Assembly: GCA_963573385.1 (NCBI GenBank)
Contig: CAUYLG010038503.1
Span: 16,846-80,845 of the forward strand
Length of the DNA: 64,000 nt
Reading direction: 5' to 3'
From: Cacajao melanocephalus
Lineage: Eukaryota > Chordata > Mammalia > Primates > Pitheciidae
The position numbers and the translations under genes are program-made. Positions 49,031 through 63,804 of the stretch are shown piece after piece; the stretch's first letter is position 1; every line of letters starts with the position of its first letter. The notes under the pieces are model-generated. The model made no database searches, was not told the origin of the DNA, and worked only from the letters and a program-made list of their open reading frames with translations.

Positions 49031-49384
49031 CTAAGATGCAAAGCTACTCAGACTGCTAAATATTGTGCTTCCAGATGCAGAGTAGCCACATTAATTGCAG
49101 TAATAAATATATTCATCTGGTAAATAAAAAAGTAAAATTTGAACATCTTGTGGTTATATGTACTACTTCTTATTGTGGTTTGGCCAAAAAGACTGTAAAT
49201 AATAATTCATACACCAAAAAAGTCGTCTGAGCCTGTTGTTAAATCAAAGGATTTGAGTTTGGTTAGGAAAAAAGCCCCTTTGGCACTGAAAAGAATCTGT
49301 TTTGCTTACATTTTAAAGCAGAACACAAAATAGCCAGACTACAAGAAAGGTTCTCACAGTTAGTTCTACCCAGCTTCTATTTCT

Positions 49385-49565
49385 ATTTTAATTGTATTTA
49401 AAATTAAATAAATATTCATTTGAAAGTATTTTTTTAATTTTAATTTTAAAATTTAAATTTAAATTATTTTAATCTAATTAAATTTAAATATTTTTAATTT
49501 TAAAATAAGTAATAATTTAAATTTTAAAAATAATTTTTTAATATTACATACAATATAATATAACA
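49385..49565. repeat. Extreme AT-rich low-complexity region
   Basis: From about 49428 to 49550 only A and T occur apart from one C and one G. It is built from overlapping AATTTAAA/TTTAATTT units and contains many short palindromes. Confidence 0.93.
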
Positions 49566-49569
49566 ATCT

Positions 49570-50015
49570 GAATTCCCATATTCATAGGTCTTTATTACAG
49601 AGATTCAGAAAGGATGTAGTTCAAACTATATGTCCCTCCTTCCTGAAATACAACCAATGATGGTGAAGTGTAATGTAATACTCCTGGGGTCATAAGAGAA
49701 TCATTAGCTCTTTTTCCTACAGCAAGATTTATAAAGTGCTTTTAACATCAATTATTGGGCATCTGTTACAGTATTAAAGTACTAAGCATGGAGTCTCTTC
49801 ACATACAAAACTGTATTTGAAGTCAACATATGTCCTCAAATTTACCTGTTATATTTTACCATACATGATATGCGTGCTAATGGAGTTGCAGGAACTAGAA
49901 AATTTTTATCTGGAGATGATCAATAATAACAGTTTTTTAATCAATTTTATTAACTACTAAGTAGAAAAGGGAGTGATTGTCTTCTTCATGACTCCATACA
50001 AACGCCAATGTATGT
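49570..50015. other. Unassigned
   Basis: AT-rich, with nothing recognised. Confidence 0.4.
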
Positions 50016-50021
50016 GAAATA

Positions 50022-50459
50022 CAGTAAAATCTTGAACAACATGAGTTTAAACTGCAAGAATCCACTTATACACAGATTTTCTTCCACCTCTGCCACTCTA
50101 GAGATAGCAGACCAACTCCTCCTCTTCCTCCTCCTCAGCCTATTCAACATGAAGATGACAGGGATGAAAACCTTTATGATGATCCATGTCCACTTAACAA
50201 ATTATAGATATATTTTCTCTACCTTATGATTTTCTTAATAACTTTTTCTTTTCTCTAGCTTAGTTTATTATAAGAATGTAGTATATCATAAATATACAAA
50301 ATATGTGTTAATCAACTATTAATGTTATTGATAGGCTTTCAGTCAACAGTAGGCTATTAGTAGTTAAGTTTTGAGGAAGTGAAAAGTTAAACACAGATTT
50401 TTTACTGCACAGGGAGTCAGTACCCCTAACCCCTGCAGCGTTCAATGCACGGTCAACTG
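50022..50459 (+). mobile_element. Tigger1-type (TcMar) non-autonomous DNA transposon
   Basis: Starts CAGTAAAATCTTGAACAAC and ends at GCACGGTCAACTG, with TA on each side (50020-50021, 50460-50461). Internal landmarks: 'ccacttatacacagattttc', 'ccttatgattttcttaataa', 'tagcttagtttattataag', 'tcaacagtaggctattagtag', 'tacccctaacccctgcagcg'. It is too short to encode transposase. Confidence 0.9.
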
Positions 50460-50466
50460 TACACTC

Positions 50467-50467
50467 A

Positions 50468-50490
<23 letters not shown>
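50467..50490 (+). repeat. (TA)n microsatellite
   Basis: About 12 TA units between the Tigger end and the T-tail of the next Alu. Confidence 0.95.
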
Positions 50491-51215
<725 letters not shown>

Positions 51216-51216
51216 C

Positions 51217-51382
51217 ATTGGTTCTCAATTCTTGGAATTTGTTTAAAAACAGACTCTACTTATCATCCCACATTTAGTTATCCAGATCTTCAAGGCAAGA
51301 GCCCTAAAATATCTATGTATGGCAAGCTCCTCAAGCAATTCTGATGGGGAGAGTCCAAGAACAGGTACTTGGGAACCACTCT
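51217..51382 (+). mobile_element. MER5-like (hAT-Charlie) MITE
   Basis: The ends ATTGGTTCTCAA and TTGGGAACCACTC form the hAT-type inverted repeat of MER5, with 'caagctcctcaagcaattctg' before the right end. Confidence 0.65.
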
Positions 51383-51384
51383 CA

Positions 51385-52780
51385 TAAAGCACAGTGATTA
51401 TTCTTGACCATAGACAAGAGCACACATTTCTTTTCTCCCACCTATCTCCATTAAATGAAACCTAACCAAACATTTTTGCCATAATAAACTTTAATGCCAT
51501 ACACAAACCCTTAAGAAACTTTAAATCCTAGTGCCTAAATTATAAAACTATTATTTGAAAGAATATTTGCCTTTCAGGGAGAAGTCTCTCCTTCAGGCCA
51601 TATCATTATCATACTGTGTATATCACACATAATGCTACTAACAACATCTGGGACAGATATTTGCACCAATTAAGGCGCGTTCAGTTTCAAGTATCAGAAA
51701 ACCTAACCCAAACCATATTAAGTGGACAAGAAATGCATAGGCTCACATTACTGAAAAGACCAAGTATTATTTGCTTCAGCCACGGCTTGATCCAAAGGAC
51801 TCAAAATATTTCAATTCTCTTTTCCTCAGCTGCACCTCTTCTGGGCTGGCTCTGTTTTCAACAAGATCTTCCCTTGAGGTTGCAAGGTGCTTTGAAACAC
51901 TTCTACATCTCATTTTCCAAAGGTCAAATTCACCAGGGAAGAGGCTTTCTCTCCTGCTGCAGTCCCAACACAGTTCTTGTTACATGTCAATGCTTCTGAC
52001 TGGGTCACATGCCCATCCTTAAACCAATGACTGTGCCCTAAGGAATGTGATGCTTGATTGGCCAGGTATGAATTAGTAGCTACTCTCTGCTGGAGGTAGA
52101 GATGGGGTAAACACACATAGACCAACTGTGGATCTAAGGTGGCTCTCCAAAAAGATACTGGGTACTGCTACCAAAAGAAGGACACTAGATAGTCAAAAAT
52201 GGCAAATGTCTTCCCCAATGTATGGTGATTGCAAGGCTATTTTGACCAGGAAACACCAGTAAGTTGCAAAACTGAAATCCAAACCAGGATTTTTAATCTT
52301 CTTATGAACATCACCATACATACGTCCAACATGAGATATTATGGTCTATTCAAACGAAGTCAAAGCATAGCCATTATCGCTTCCTTTTCTTTGGTCCTTC
52401 TGATTTTTATATTGAGTTTTAAACAATGGATCAAACAATATTAAAAGGCTAAAGCTAAAAAAATAGGTTGTGAAATTTAAAATGTCATTAAATAATGACA
52501 CATTGCATACAATACTTTCGACTTTTGAAAAAGGATACTTTTTCTACCTGAGTGTCATTTGAAGCTTTCCAGACTTCAGTATACAGTGGCCTGAGGTGCA
52601 TAATAAACAGAATACCTGAAAACATAAAGATATACCAAGAATAAATCTGAACACTTAAATATTCATTATACATAAGATAATGAAGAAATTATCTAGTATA
52701 TAAAAATAATTCCTATAAACCAGTAAGAAAAATACAGAATAAATACAATTTATTGTGTACAATTTATGGACACAATATGG
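51385..52780. other. Mostly unassigned, with one probable old repeat
   Basis: The stretch at about 51680-52090 ('caagtatcagaaaacctaac', 'ctcacattactgaaaagacc', 'tgactgggtcacatgcccatc', 'ttgattggccaggtatg') follows a dispersed repeat I have seen but cannot name. The ORFs over it (up to 127 codons) are not coding. Confidence 0.45.
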
Positions 52781-52784
52781 TAAG

Positions 52785-52856
52785 CTATATACACAATAAA
52801 GTAAGCTAGAGAAAAGGAAATATTAAGAAAATCATAAGACAGAGAAAATATATTAA
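52785..52856 (-). mobile_element. Tigger1-type fragment
   Basis: 'gtaagctagagaaaaggaaat' and 'aagaaaatcataagacagag' are the reverse complement of the internal part of the Tigger1 element at 50.2 kb in this window. No ends are present. Confidence 0.75.
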
Positions 52857-53442
52857 TATTCTTGATCAGAATGAACAATTACAAATAACAACATAGATGA
52901 GTCTCATAAACATAAAAGTTAAATGAAAGAAGCTAAACACAAAAGAGTACTACATATTGTATTATTCCATTTATAGAAAAGTTAAAAACAGACTAATCTA
53001 TTCTATTAGAGGGCAATATGCCGGGTAACCCTGGTGGAAGAACAGTGATTAGAAGGAGCAAGAGTAGAACTGAGGGAGTTTGGGAATAATCTGTTTCTTG
53101 ATATGGGTGCTAATTACACCAGCATGTTAAGCTGGTGAAAATTCAGCTAGCTGGCCCTTGTGTATATTTTTCTGAACATACATTACACTTTAAAGGTTTA
53201 AAATAAAAAAGGAAGAAACAGTTAAGTCTCCGGCCTGTCATTTCCATTTCCAATTCCCTTGCTGTTTTATAAAGTTGCATTTCCATGTTAAAATACTTGT
53301 TCTGTTTTAACAAGTAGTGGGTGGTTGGTGTGATTTCTCTATAAATGATTTGTATAATGGTTTGGGAAACACATAAATGTTAGGGGTGTATATAACATTT
53401 TTTTGTAGAGATTATATTATTAAGTCATAGTACTTTCAGTCA

Positions 53443-53815
53443 GCTTTATTTTATCTGTGTAGCACAGTGCCCAGAAGCACTCATGATTTCCAGCTGCAGA
53501 TTATAACACAACCGATTCCTATGAAGATCACAGCTATTGAAGACATTAACGTAAAGCAAGAATCAGAGAAAGCTGTCATTGTTGATCCTGAAATATTATT
53601 TGAAATAATGAAGAAGGTCTCAGGATATCTATTTTTCTTTCTTATATTATTCCCATTAGTAGATACAGAATAGTGATCAGGTTCTAATAAAAATCTCCAT
53701 TTTGGAGCCCAAACTACAGCTTCCTCCATGTGAGCTCACAAGTGTTTGATCCAACCAGAGCTCTTCTCAATATTGCAGCTTGCTCTGTAAATAAAAGTGT
53801 TCTTGTACTTTTTGT
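53443..53815 (+). other. Candidate terminal coding exon (unconfirmed)
   Basis: A pyrimidine-leaning acceptor CTTTATTTTATCTGTGTAG ends at 53462. A frame then runs to a TAG at 53671-53673, reading ...FQLQIITQPIPMKITAIEDI, then NVKQESEKAVIVDPEILF and a hydrophobic tail. AATAAA at 53790-53795 is followed by a T/G-rich stretch. The composition before the tail looks protein-like, but I recognise no family. A fossil retro-element or chance is equally possible. Confidence 0.25.
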
Positions 53816-54084
53816 TACACTAACAGAGGCTGGATTGAGGGTAAACAAGTTATCCTTATAAGCAGCATTCTATTATTCAGAATATGGAGTATGTGGACTG
53901 TGCAAAGCCATAAAAAATCCAAAAGAATATAAAAATTATGATGTGATGAGTCAATGGGTAGATGTTTGTAAAAAGACACAGTAGCAAAGGGCATGCATCA
54001 AATAGTAAATCATTTGATTCTAAGGTCTTATAATAAACAGGCAGTGGGGAGATGACTCACTTGAGTGTCCCTGGATGTCAAATA

Positions 54085-54455
54085 CAGAAAGCCCCCAACT
54101 GTACAATGGTTCAACTCAGGATTATTTAATTTTTTGACTTTACCATGGTGTGAAAGCAGTATGCTCAGTAGAAACCATACTTTGAGTACTTATGTAACCA
54201 TTCTGTTTCTCGCTTTTAATACAATACTCAATGAAGTACATAAGATAACCAACTTTTTTTTTTATAAAATAGGCTTAACGTTAGATGATTTTGCCCAACT
54301 GTAGGCTAATGTAAATGTTCTGAGCACATTTAAGGTAGGCTAAGTTAAGCTGTGATGTTTGGTAGGTTAGGTGGATTAAATGCATTTTGACCCAGAATAT
54401 TTTCAACTTAAGGTGGATTTATCAGGACATAAAGTTGTAAGTTGAGGAGCATTTG
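54085..54455 (+). mobile_element. Tigger-type (TcMar, MER2/MER44-like group) DNA transposon
   Basis: Flanked by TA at 54083-54084 and 54456-54457. The ends are imperfect inverted repeats (CCCCCAACTGTACAA against the complement of TTGTAAGTTGAGGAG). Internal phrases are 'gattttgcccaactgtaggc', 'taaggtaggctaagttaagc', 'tttggtaggttaggtgg'. Confidence 0.8.
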
Positions 54456-54459
54456 TAAC

Positions 54460-55194
<735 letters not shown>

Positions 55195-55214
55195 AGATAA
55201 TTCATTTGGTCCAA

Positions 55215-55365
55215 ATGTCCTCGAAGCTGATAAGTATATAATTAAGGAAACTGAGGCCTCAGCAGGTTAAATGACTTGCCTCAAATCTTAGAGCTACCCA
55301 AGGACAAGACTAAAACTGGAATTTCCACTTTCTGATTCCAATTTCAATGAGCTCTCCAAAATACG
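55215..55365 (-). mobile_element. MIR
   Basis: 'aggaaactgaggcctcagcag', 'gttaaatgacttgcctcaaat' and 'gactaaaactggaatttcc' match antisense MIR. Confidence 0.8.
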
Positions 55366-55369
55366 GTGT

Positions 55370-56570
55370 GTCCATCAAAAAGCCCCTGCAGTTCCAAAAC
55401 AAGGAATTGAAAATCTTGAGTCTGAAGTTATTGAATGCTTATTTATCCAACTTACATAGATTTGTTTTACCTTCAGTGTTAAAGTCTTTGATACAGAGAC
55501 TATCTGCATTTTATTTTATTTTATGTTTCTAAATTTTTTTCACTCTATGCAGAACTCAATCTACCATCTGCATTTTAATAATGTGTGTCATGCTGCATGA
55601 AGTAATATAGATAATAGAATCAAGGGTAAACTATTAGCAGTCCACCTCCTGTTTGCTCCAAAGTGCTATTTGCAAATGGAAAAATAAATCTGCTGCTAAA
55701 CACATTAAATTGGTTACAATCGAATCCTTCAACAGAGTAAAGCTGCCATGGGAACTGAATAGCTGATTTTAAAGCTAAAATAAGCCTTTTCAATACATAC
55801 TTCAAATTTGAAAAGAAAAGTCAGGATGTCAGTTCAAAAATGCCTGTATAATTAGAAATTAGCTTTTCTGTCATGCCAGTTTACTTTCTTAAAAGACTCT
55901 ATCATAATTAATTTCTTTATTTGATTCAGAAACCAAAGGGTTAATTAAAGATAGGAACCTCTATTTTTAGCTGTTACTATAGCCAGACTCCCATTCAGTC
56001 TAAAAACAGCCATGTCTTTTACACCATTTTTAACCCTGCAAAGCTGAGACTCATGCCTATCCAAATTAAGGATAAGCTTAAATAGCCCATCCTCAGTCAA
56101 AACCATGGCAACCAGTACACAGTACACATCCTGCATCTTGCCCGGTAGTCCTTCAAATTCTTTAATCACAAGACAGGAAATCTGTTTTGTTTGGATGTCA
56201 CTTAAGGGCAGATTTATATTACATGATGATCAACCATTTGCTTTTATTTAGGAAAATAAAAACCTATTGGATGGTGTAAGCTTTACAATGAAGGAGAGAA
56301 AAGAGTGCTTTTTATTATTTATTTGTTTGCTACCTTTTTTCAAAAAGATCTGTGGTAAGTCCCAGAATCCCAAAAGGAGAGATGAAGAAAGTGAGAAGTA
56401 TTGGGTTGTGGGCTTTCTGCAGTTATGACTGCAGAAGCAGCTAGCTTGGCAGATAGGGTAAATAAGAAAAATAAAATCGGATTCTGTACAATGACACTGA
56501 TTAAGTACCACTCTTAAACTGGGCAACACGAAGGGATCCTTGATAGTTCTGTCTTTTGTTTCAAGTTGAG
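55370..56570. other. Unassigned, 1.2 kb
   Basis: AT-rich. Minus ORFs of 74 and 93 codons have no features. Confidence 0.4.
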
Positions 56571-56574
56571 AATA

Positions 56575-57545
56575 GCGTCATGATTTTTTTCTGATTGTAA
56601 AGTCAATACATGTTCAAGTACACAATCCATGCACTTTAGAAGAGTATAAAGAAGAAAGCAAACATCAGTCTAAGTCACCCAAAGGCAACTGTTAAAATCA
56701 TGATGACTATCATCTCAACAGCACTATGTGCATGCATGCCACATGTGTTTTCTTTTTTTCTTTCTTTCTTTTTTTTTTGGAGACAGAATTTGCTCTTGTG
56801 GCCCAGGCTGGAGTGCAACGGCATGATCTAGGCTCACTGCAACCTCCACCTCCCGGATTCAAGTGATTCTCCTGCCTCAGCCTCCCAAGTAGCTGGGACT
56901 ATAGGCTCCCACCACCACACCCAGCTAATTTTTGTATTTTTAGTAGAGACGGGGTTTCACTGTGTTGGTCAGGCTGGTCACGAACTCCTGACCTCAGGTT
57001 ATCCACCCATCTCGGCCTCCCAAAGTCCTGGGATTACAGGCATGAGCCACAGTGCCTGGCCACATGCATTTCTTAATAACTTTATATATGTGAGACTGTA
57101 CTCTACATGATGTTTTGTGACCTGCTTTTACCATTCAATTCATTGTGAAGGTGTTTACATTCCAATCAATATAGATTTGTCATACACTCTACTGCACAGG
57201 CGTGTCATAATTTCTTTAACTAATCCCTTGTTTAGAAATATGTAGGACATTTCCAGCACTTTGCTTATGAACAATACTACAAAGAAGATTCCTTTACACG
57301 CATGTTATTGTGCAATCGATCAACTATTTCCACAGGATACACTCCTAGATACGAGATTGCTAAATAAAAAAATATATATATATATATATTTAAATTTGGC
57401 ATCCATATCATCCAGATCGTACCCTAGAGGAGTTAAGCCAATCTATACATCTACCAGTAAGGCATGAAGATAAATCTTTTCTGCATCTTCACTGATATTG
57501 GTTATCTCAGTCTTTATATCTTTTCCCATCTAATAGACAACATGT
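56575..57545 (-). mobile_element. Old L1M region, Alu-interrupted
   Basis: 'ttgtgacctgcttttaccatt', 'gaacaatactacaaagaagat', 'cacaggatacactcctagata' and 'taatagacaacatgtcatt' follow an antisense old L1M. It carries a (TA)n run at about 57367-57389. Confidence 0.6.
56753..57059 (-). mobile_element. Alu nested in the L1M
   Basis: Complete antisense dimer with a T/C-rich tail. The flanks GCCACATGTGTTTTCT and GCCACATGCATTTCT give an imperfect TSD. Confidence 0.94.
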
Positions 57546-57549
57546 CATT

Positions 57550-58560
57550 ATATTTTGATAGTAGCAGCTATTTCCCAACAATTTATAACTCCTAAAAAAG
57601 GAGAAGTGTAATTCAATTCAATGAGATAGTTGACTTAGATGATTTTGAAAGGCTTTTCCAGTTTTAACATTCAAGAATTCTACAAAAATGTTCTTAATTC
57701 ATTTCTCTATCAAGCACCTATTATAAGCAAGATCCCAGAGAAGGAGAAGCTAAGCTTGAACACCTAATGAATGTGAAAACAACCCTTTGGGATAGTTGTT
57801 TTGATGCTCATTGCATATGGGAAAAATATGGGGATTAAATAAGAGCAGAATCAGAGCAGGTTGATTCAACTAGAAAGCTGAGACTTTTCTCTCCCTATCC
57901 CCTGCTGTACCTCATTGGTGTTTCTATCCTTCAGGAACATACAGTCTACTCCAAGGCAAAGTAGGAGTTGCAGGAAAAATCATATTCACATAAACATACT
58001 TCAAGTCTCATCTTCTGATTTCTATGTTCAGGCCCTTGTCTTCCTCCACCCACTCCCACTCACTACCATCTTGTGTCACCACTTGAGCATTCAATATTGC
58101 ACATTTAATAGGTACTTAAGAAATATTGTCCATGTTCCTCACTATCTGCCTACCTGGCTTTGGGGAGGGAGATTTTTCTTATTGTGGACAAGGCAGTCCC
58201 TACTTATGGTGCCATGTAACAGCAGCCTGACAGCTAGAAAGCTCTTAGCCCCAAGATTGAATATACCACTTAACTGATAGCCCCCATCCTCTGCCAAGCC
58301 TCACCCAGCTTGGAGCTATGAGCCCAGAGAAACAGACTGAATTCCAGAGATAGCAAGACACTCAGCTCCAGGGCACAAGTAAGATAGATTATACTTTTAA
58401 AGTTTTTCTTTGACTTTTCTGTAAAATCTGATTAAACTATTATTATGTTTTCTTTAATCTTTGACGTTTTCTTTTTTGCCCTTTGACATTCTGAGAGTGT
58501 CTTTAGACTTTATTGAGATTATTATCATCATTATCATTACTATTCATCATTAACCATAGA
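57550..58560. other. Unassigned, 1 kb
   Basis: A 120-codon plus ORF at 57915-58277 has no recognisable domain. No repeat is firm here. Confidence 0.4.
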
Positions 58561-58561
58561 T

Positions 58562-58922
58562 ATCTTAGTCTGTTCAGTTAACTATAACAAACTGCTATGG
58601 ACTGGGTGGCTTCTAAATAACAGAAATTTATTTCTCACAGTTCTGGAGATCAAGGTGTTGGCTGGTAAGGGCTCACTTCCTGGTTCATAGACTGCTGTTC
58701 TTTTGCTGTGTCTTCACTTGGAGGAAGAAGTAAGGTATCTCTCTGGGACTTCTTTTGTAAAAGCATTCACCTAATCACCTCCCAAAGGCCTCATTCCTAA
58801 TGCCAGGTCCCAGAGAGATACCTCCCAATAAATGTTTTTGTCCCCTCCAAAATTCATACATTAAATCCTAATGCCCAATGTGCTGGCATTAGGAATGGAA
58901 CAAAAACATTTAGACCATAGCA
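58562..58922 (-). mobile_element. MLT1/MST-type (MaLR) LTR with an internal inversion
   Basis: Antisense LTR: 'cttagtctgttcagttaacta', 'gactgggtggcttctaaataa', 'cacctcccaaaggcctcatt', ending 'acatttagaccatagc'. Inside it, 58830-58897 reads in the opposite, sense orientation. The junctions create two perfect inverted-repeat pairs. Confidence 0.85.
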
Positions 58923-58929
58923 ATGAGTA

Positions 58930-60035
58930 ATCCACATTTGCTATAGTTCAATGTTAGCTAAAAATGGCACATTTAAACTACTACTACTCCAATTACTACA
59001 TTCTGAGAGCTAAAGCCGACACATTATATAACAGCTCAGGATCAAGAAGTTACCATTGAATGGTTATGTTCACTTGTGGCCCAATAGATCAAAATGTCAT
59101 TGGTTGATATCCATTCATGATGGTGTAGGACCTGGACTCTACATAACCACTCTTGTATATAAATCATTTCATGCTCATTTATATTTCACATAGTACAAAA
59201 TAGCTTTTTAATTTGGTTTGTGTAAATATATGACAAGCTGCAATTCAATGATTTCTGGAGATGAAATACCCTGAAAAACAACTGGACAGACACACCATTT
59301 ACATCGTAAAATTCATGTAAACCTCACCTGGTAAATTATCTCATTTCCATGCAATAACTAATTGTTCTATGTGCTTTGATTAGGCTGGGAAAATCTTGAT
59401 TTTGGTGAATGTCTATGGATTTTCCGGGCTCTTGAATAGGACAAGCCCTTGACTGTGGTCTACCTCACTGTAAGGTGAGCTGAGGACATTGAGCTACAGT
59501 GACAGCTCACTTCCAGGAAGAAAAGCAGTCCTATTACATTTGCTGCAATAAACTCATGCTCTCTTAATTTGCCATCTTTTTTTTTTTCAAACAAATGTGT
59601 TATTATTCAACAACAAAGGGTCTGACAAGATCCCACAGAGCTTATACTACAAAGCTACATGAAAGCAGGAAATGATGAATGTTAAGTGCATTCTGACTTG
59701 ATTCAGTTTAAAGAGATCACTTCCAAGAAACACTTGGGATCAGTACTTGTGGTGTAAGAGATGTCTCCTGACAGCTGGGGTTTATTGGAACAAGTGGAGC
59801 TTTGTTCTCTTTTATGTCCATTTATTCCCATGCATTTGTCATCAGAAACTGCTCATGCAGAGGGCAAAGCAGAAGATTACACACTGGAGCACCAGCAAAG
59901 AGGTAAGAGATTCTCTCCAACTAATGCTGAGGAGGAGGGACTAGCTGTCAGTTCTATTTTTAGTGGTTGCTGCTGTGATGATTTCTAGGGTGCCTTGTCC
60001 AGCCTCTCCCTACAAAGGAATTCACATCTGGGCAT
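58930..60035. other. Unassigned, 1.1 kb
   Basis: A T-run at 59577-59587 precedes sequence that could be a minus-strand retrocopy tail, but I recognise no parent gene. Confidence 0.4.
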
Positions 60036-60040
60036 TTCCA

Positions 60041-60455
60041 TAGTTTGGTTTTGTTTGTTCCCTCCAAATCTCATGTTGAAATTTGATACCCAATGTTGGA
60101 GGTGGGGCTTAGTGGGAGGTGCTTGGGTCATGGGGCAGATCCCTCATAACTGGCTTGTATATTCCTCGTGGTAATGAGTAAGTTCTTATTCTATTAGTTC
60201 CTGGGAGAGCTGGTTGTTAGTGACACCTTCCCACCCTCTCTCTCTTGCTTCCTCTCTTGTCACATGATCTCTGCACACACCAGCTCTCCTTTACCTTTCA
60301 TCATGAGTAGAAGCAGCCTGGGCCCCTCATCAGAAGCAGATGCCAGCGCTATGCTTCTTGTACAGCCTGCAGAACAGTGATCCAAATAATTATCTTTTCT
60401 TTATAAATTACCAGCCTCAGGTATTCCTTTATAGCAGCACAAATGGACTAAGGTA
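60041..60455 (+). mobile_element. MST-type (MaLR) solo LTR
   Basis: 'aaatctcatgttgaaatttg', 'ttggaggtggggcttagtgg', 'cttcttgtacagcctgcag', 'ttctttataaattaccagcc' and 'atagcagcacaaatggacta' follow MSTA-like LTRs through almost their whole length. Confidence 0.92.
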
Positions 60456-60479
60456 GTCATTAGTATCCATGTATGCAAC

Positions 60480-60879
60480 CAAGCTCATAACCTCTTCTTT
60501 CTTCGCACATAGTTAGACTCTATTTCCCAGCCTCTCTTGAGGTTATAGCTAATGGAATACGAGCAGAAATGATGTGGGCCACCTCCAGGACTGGCCCATA
60601 AAAACCTCCATGGTTAATTCTCCTTGCTCTCTCTTCCCCCATCTGCCAGCTGGATGTCCATGCCCAGGTAACCATGAAGTTGTGTTTGAAGAATGGTGGA
60701 GCCTCCATAAGCCAGATCCTACAATGATTACATGGAACTCAACTTATCCACCCCTCTACTCCTGCCTACTGGAATTTGCATAAAGAAAATATAATTGTCT
60801 ATAATATCAGACCCCTGAAATTTGGGCAGGGAAGTGGGGGAGGTCTGTTACAACAGTTAGCCTACCCTGACTCATACAG
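60480..60879 (+). mobile_element. MLT1-type (MaLR) solo LTR
   Basis: 'agctaatggaatacgagcag', 'ggcccataaaaacctccatgg', 'gttgtgtttgaagaatggtgg' and 'tctgttacaacagttagcct' follow MLT1. It lies immediately downstream of the MST LTR in the same orientation. Confidence 0.75.
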
Positions 60880-60884
60880 CATTC

Positions 60885-61410
60885 AAGAGCCCATAGAAAG
60901 AGCAAACGATGCTCTCTGAATGCACCTACTCTTGCAGCATTTCTGACCATCTTTTTTTTAATGTTCCCCTCTACTTGATTCCAACAACTGGCATTGAACT
61001 GGGATAAGCATGTCAGGTTTTTACATACTAGCATGTCGATATGACTCTGGAAAAAATGTGAAGATGGCAAAGAACACACATTCCTGAGGACAGAAATGCT
61101 ATCCCAACCAACAAATCCTTGAGGGGTATGTTCCCTAAAACAGTCATCCTGCTAGGTGCTGGGATACCAAGGTATGAAACTTCATCTCCACCTTAGAGTG
61201 AAAACAAAAACAAACAAAAAGATACAGTTCTATTCCTCAAACTTACAAACTAGTTGGGGAAACACAACTTAAAAGACAGTCGGCTAATCAAAGAGGACAA
61301 ACTTTACAGTCAGCAGAACTGGGCTGCAGTATCAAATATGGCACTTAAATAGTAAATAGATGGAAAACGATTTCATCACATTGTTCTCAGTTTCCTTAGG
61401 CACCTGATAA
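60885..61410. other. Unassigned
   Basis: Nothing recognised. Confidence 0.4.
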
Positions 61411-61414
61411 ACAG

Positions 61415-61960
61415 GGTTAAGTTTTTTAACATTTTATTTTGAAATAATTTTAAGCTTACAGAACAGTTGCAAGAGTTCCCACCTATCATTCCTTCCCCCA
61501 TCGTCCCCTAACGTTAACAATTCACATAGTTTGTTTTATTTTACAGAATTGTTTTGACTACTCTGGTTTCTTTACTTCTCCAAATAAATTTCAGAATCAA
61601 CTTGTTGATTTCTGCAAAGAAGCACATACTTGGGTCTTGTTTTTTACCCAGTCTGACAATGTTTTTCAATTAGTGTTCAGATCATTAATGTGTAAAATGC
61701 ATTAAAATCACCTTCTTACTAGCTGTTTTCTATTTGTTCCAACATTTCTTTGTCTCATTTTCCCCCTTTTCTGCTGCCTGTTCTCGGAATCATTGAGGAT
61801 TTCTTAAAATTCCATTTGATTATCTCTATAGCAATATATAAAAAATGTTTTAAAGAATGTTTAGTGGTTACCCTAGATTTACAACATATATATTTAATCA
61901 GAGTCTGCCTACAAATATATTATACCACTTTATTTGTAGTGTAAGGAGTCTATAACAGAA
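61415..61960. mobile_element. Old L1M fragments
   Basis: 'aacattttattttgaaataat', 'agcttacagaacagttgcaag' and 'cagaatcaacttgttgatttc' match old L1M consensus phrases in a worn, deleted copy. Confidence 0.55.
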
Positions 61961-61968
61961 TATCCTCA

Positions 61969-62534
<566 letters not shown>

Positions 62535-62548
62535 TTCCAAGAGAAGAC

Positions 62549-63125
<577 letters not shown>

Positions 63126-63134
63126 AAGATTCTT

Positions 63135-63800
63135 AATAAGCAATGAGTTTTGGCCACCAACCTTTATAAGTCATAAATTATCAATTGGTGCTTACATGCA
63201 ATGTACAGCCCGGAAGTGTGTTTAAGTATGCCTGTTATTCAAAAGCCAAACTACCTGGGCAGTGGATACACCTGGTAACAATACTAGTGACTTAGCATTT
63301 ATTGTCCTGGTATAATTATGTCAACTCCCTACCCACTTCAGTCCTTTATAATATCTGATTTAGACTGTAACTACAAGACACCAAGGAGTTTGTAAAAAAA
63401 CAAACAAACAAACAAACAATAACACTATTTTTAATGAAAGAGTACAGAAGAAACTACTTATATGTTCAACACAAGATGCCCCATTCCAATCAGTGAAGCA
63501 GGTACCAGATAGAATAATTTGCTTCCTCACTCTGAAAAGTTTTACTTGTTACAAATGATAATGTTAATAATTTGAGTGTTTGAACATGATTTCAGACCAT
63601 GAATAATTTTCTAAGAACAAAGTATCAGTGAAATCACTAACACTAAATCTGCCATCTTTCATAGAGCAGCCTGTGATAGCACAGGTCCTAAAATAACTCC
63701 AAAGTTTTAGAGATTTGGCCTTTGTCAGAACAGTAGGAAAAAGCTGTCTTTCAAAAATACCAAGTTTTTCATAGAAATAAAAGACTAGAAGCAACATTTA
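63135..63800. other. Unassigned, with a short (AAAC)n repeat
   Basis: (AAAC)n, about 7 units, lies at 63392-63420. Otherwise AT-rich with no gene. Confidence 0.6.
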
Positions 63801-63804
63801 TTGC

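Noticed and set aside
51616..51999. 127-codon plus ORF
   Set aside because: Lies over a probable old interspersed repeat and is open in another frame too.
59577..59960. Possible processed pseudogene on the minus strand after a T-run
   Set aside because: No parent gene, frame or TSD could be recognised. A T-run alone is not enough.
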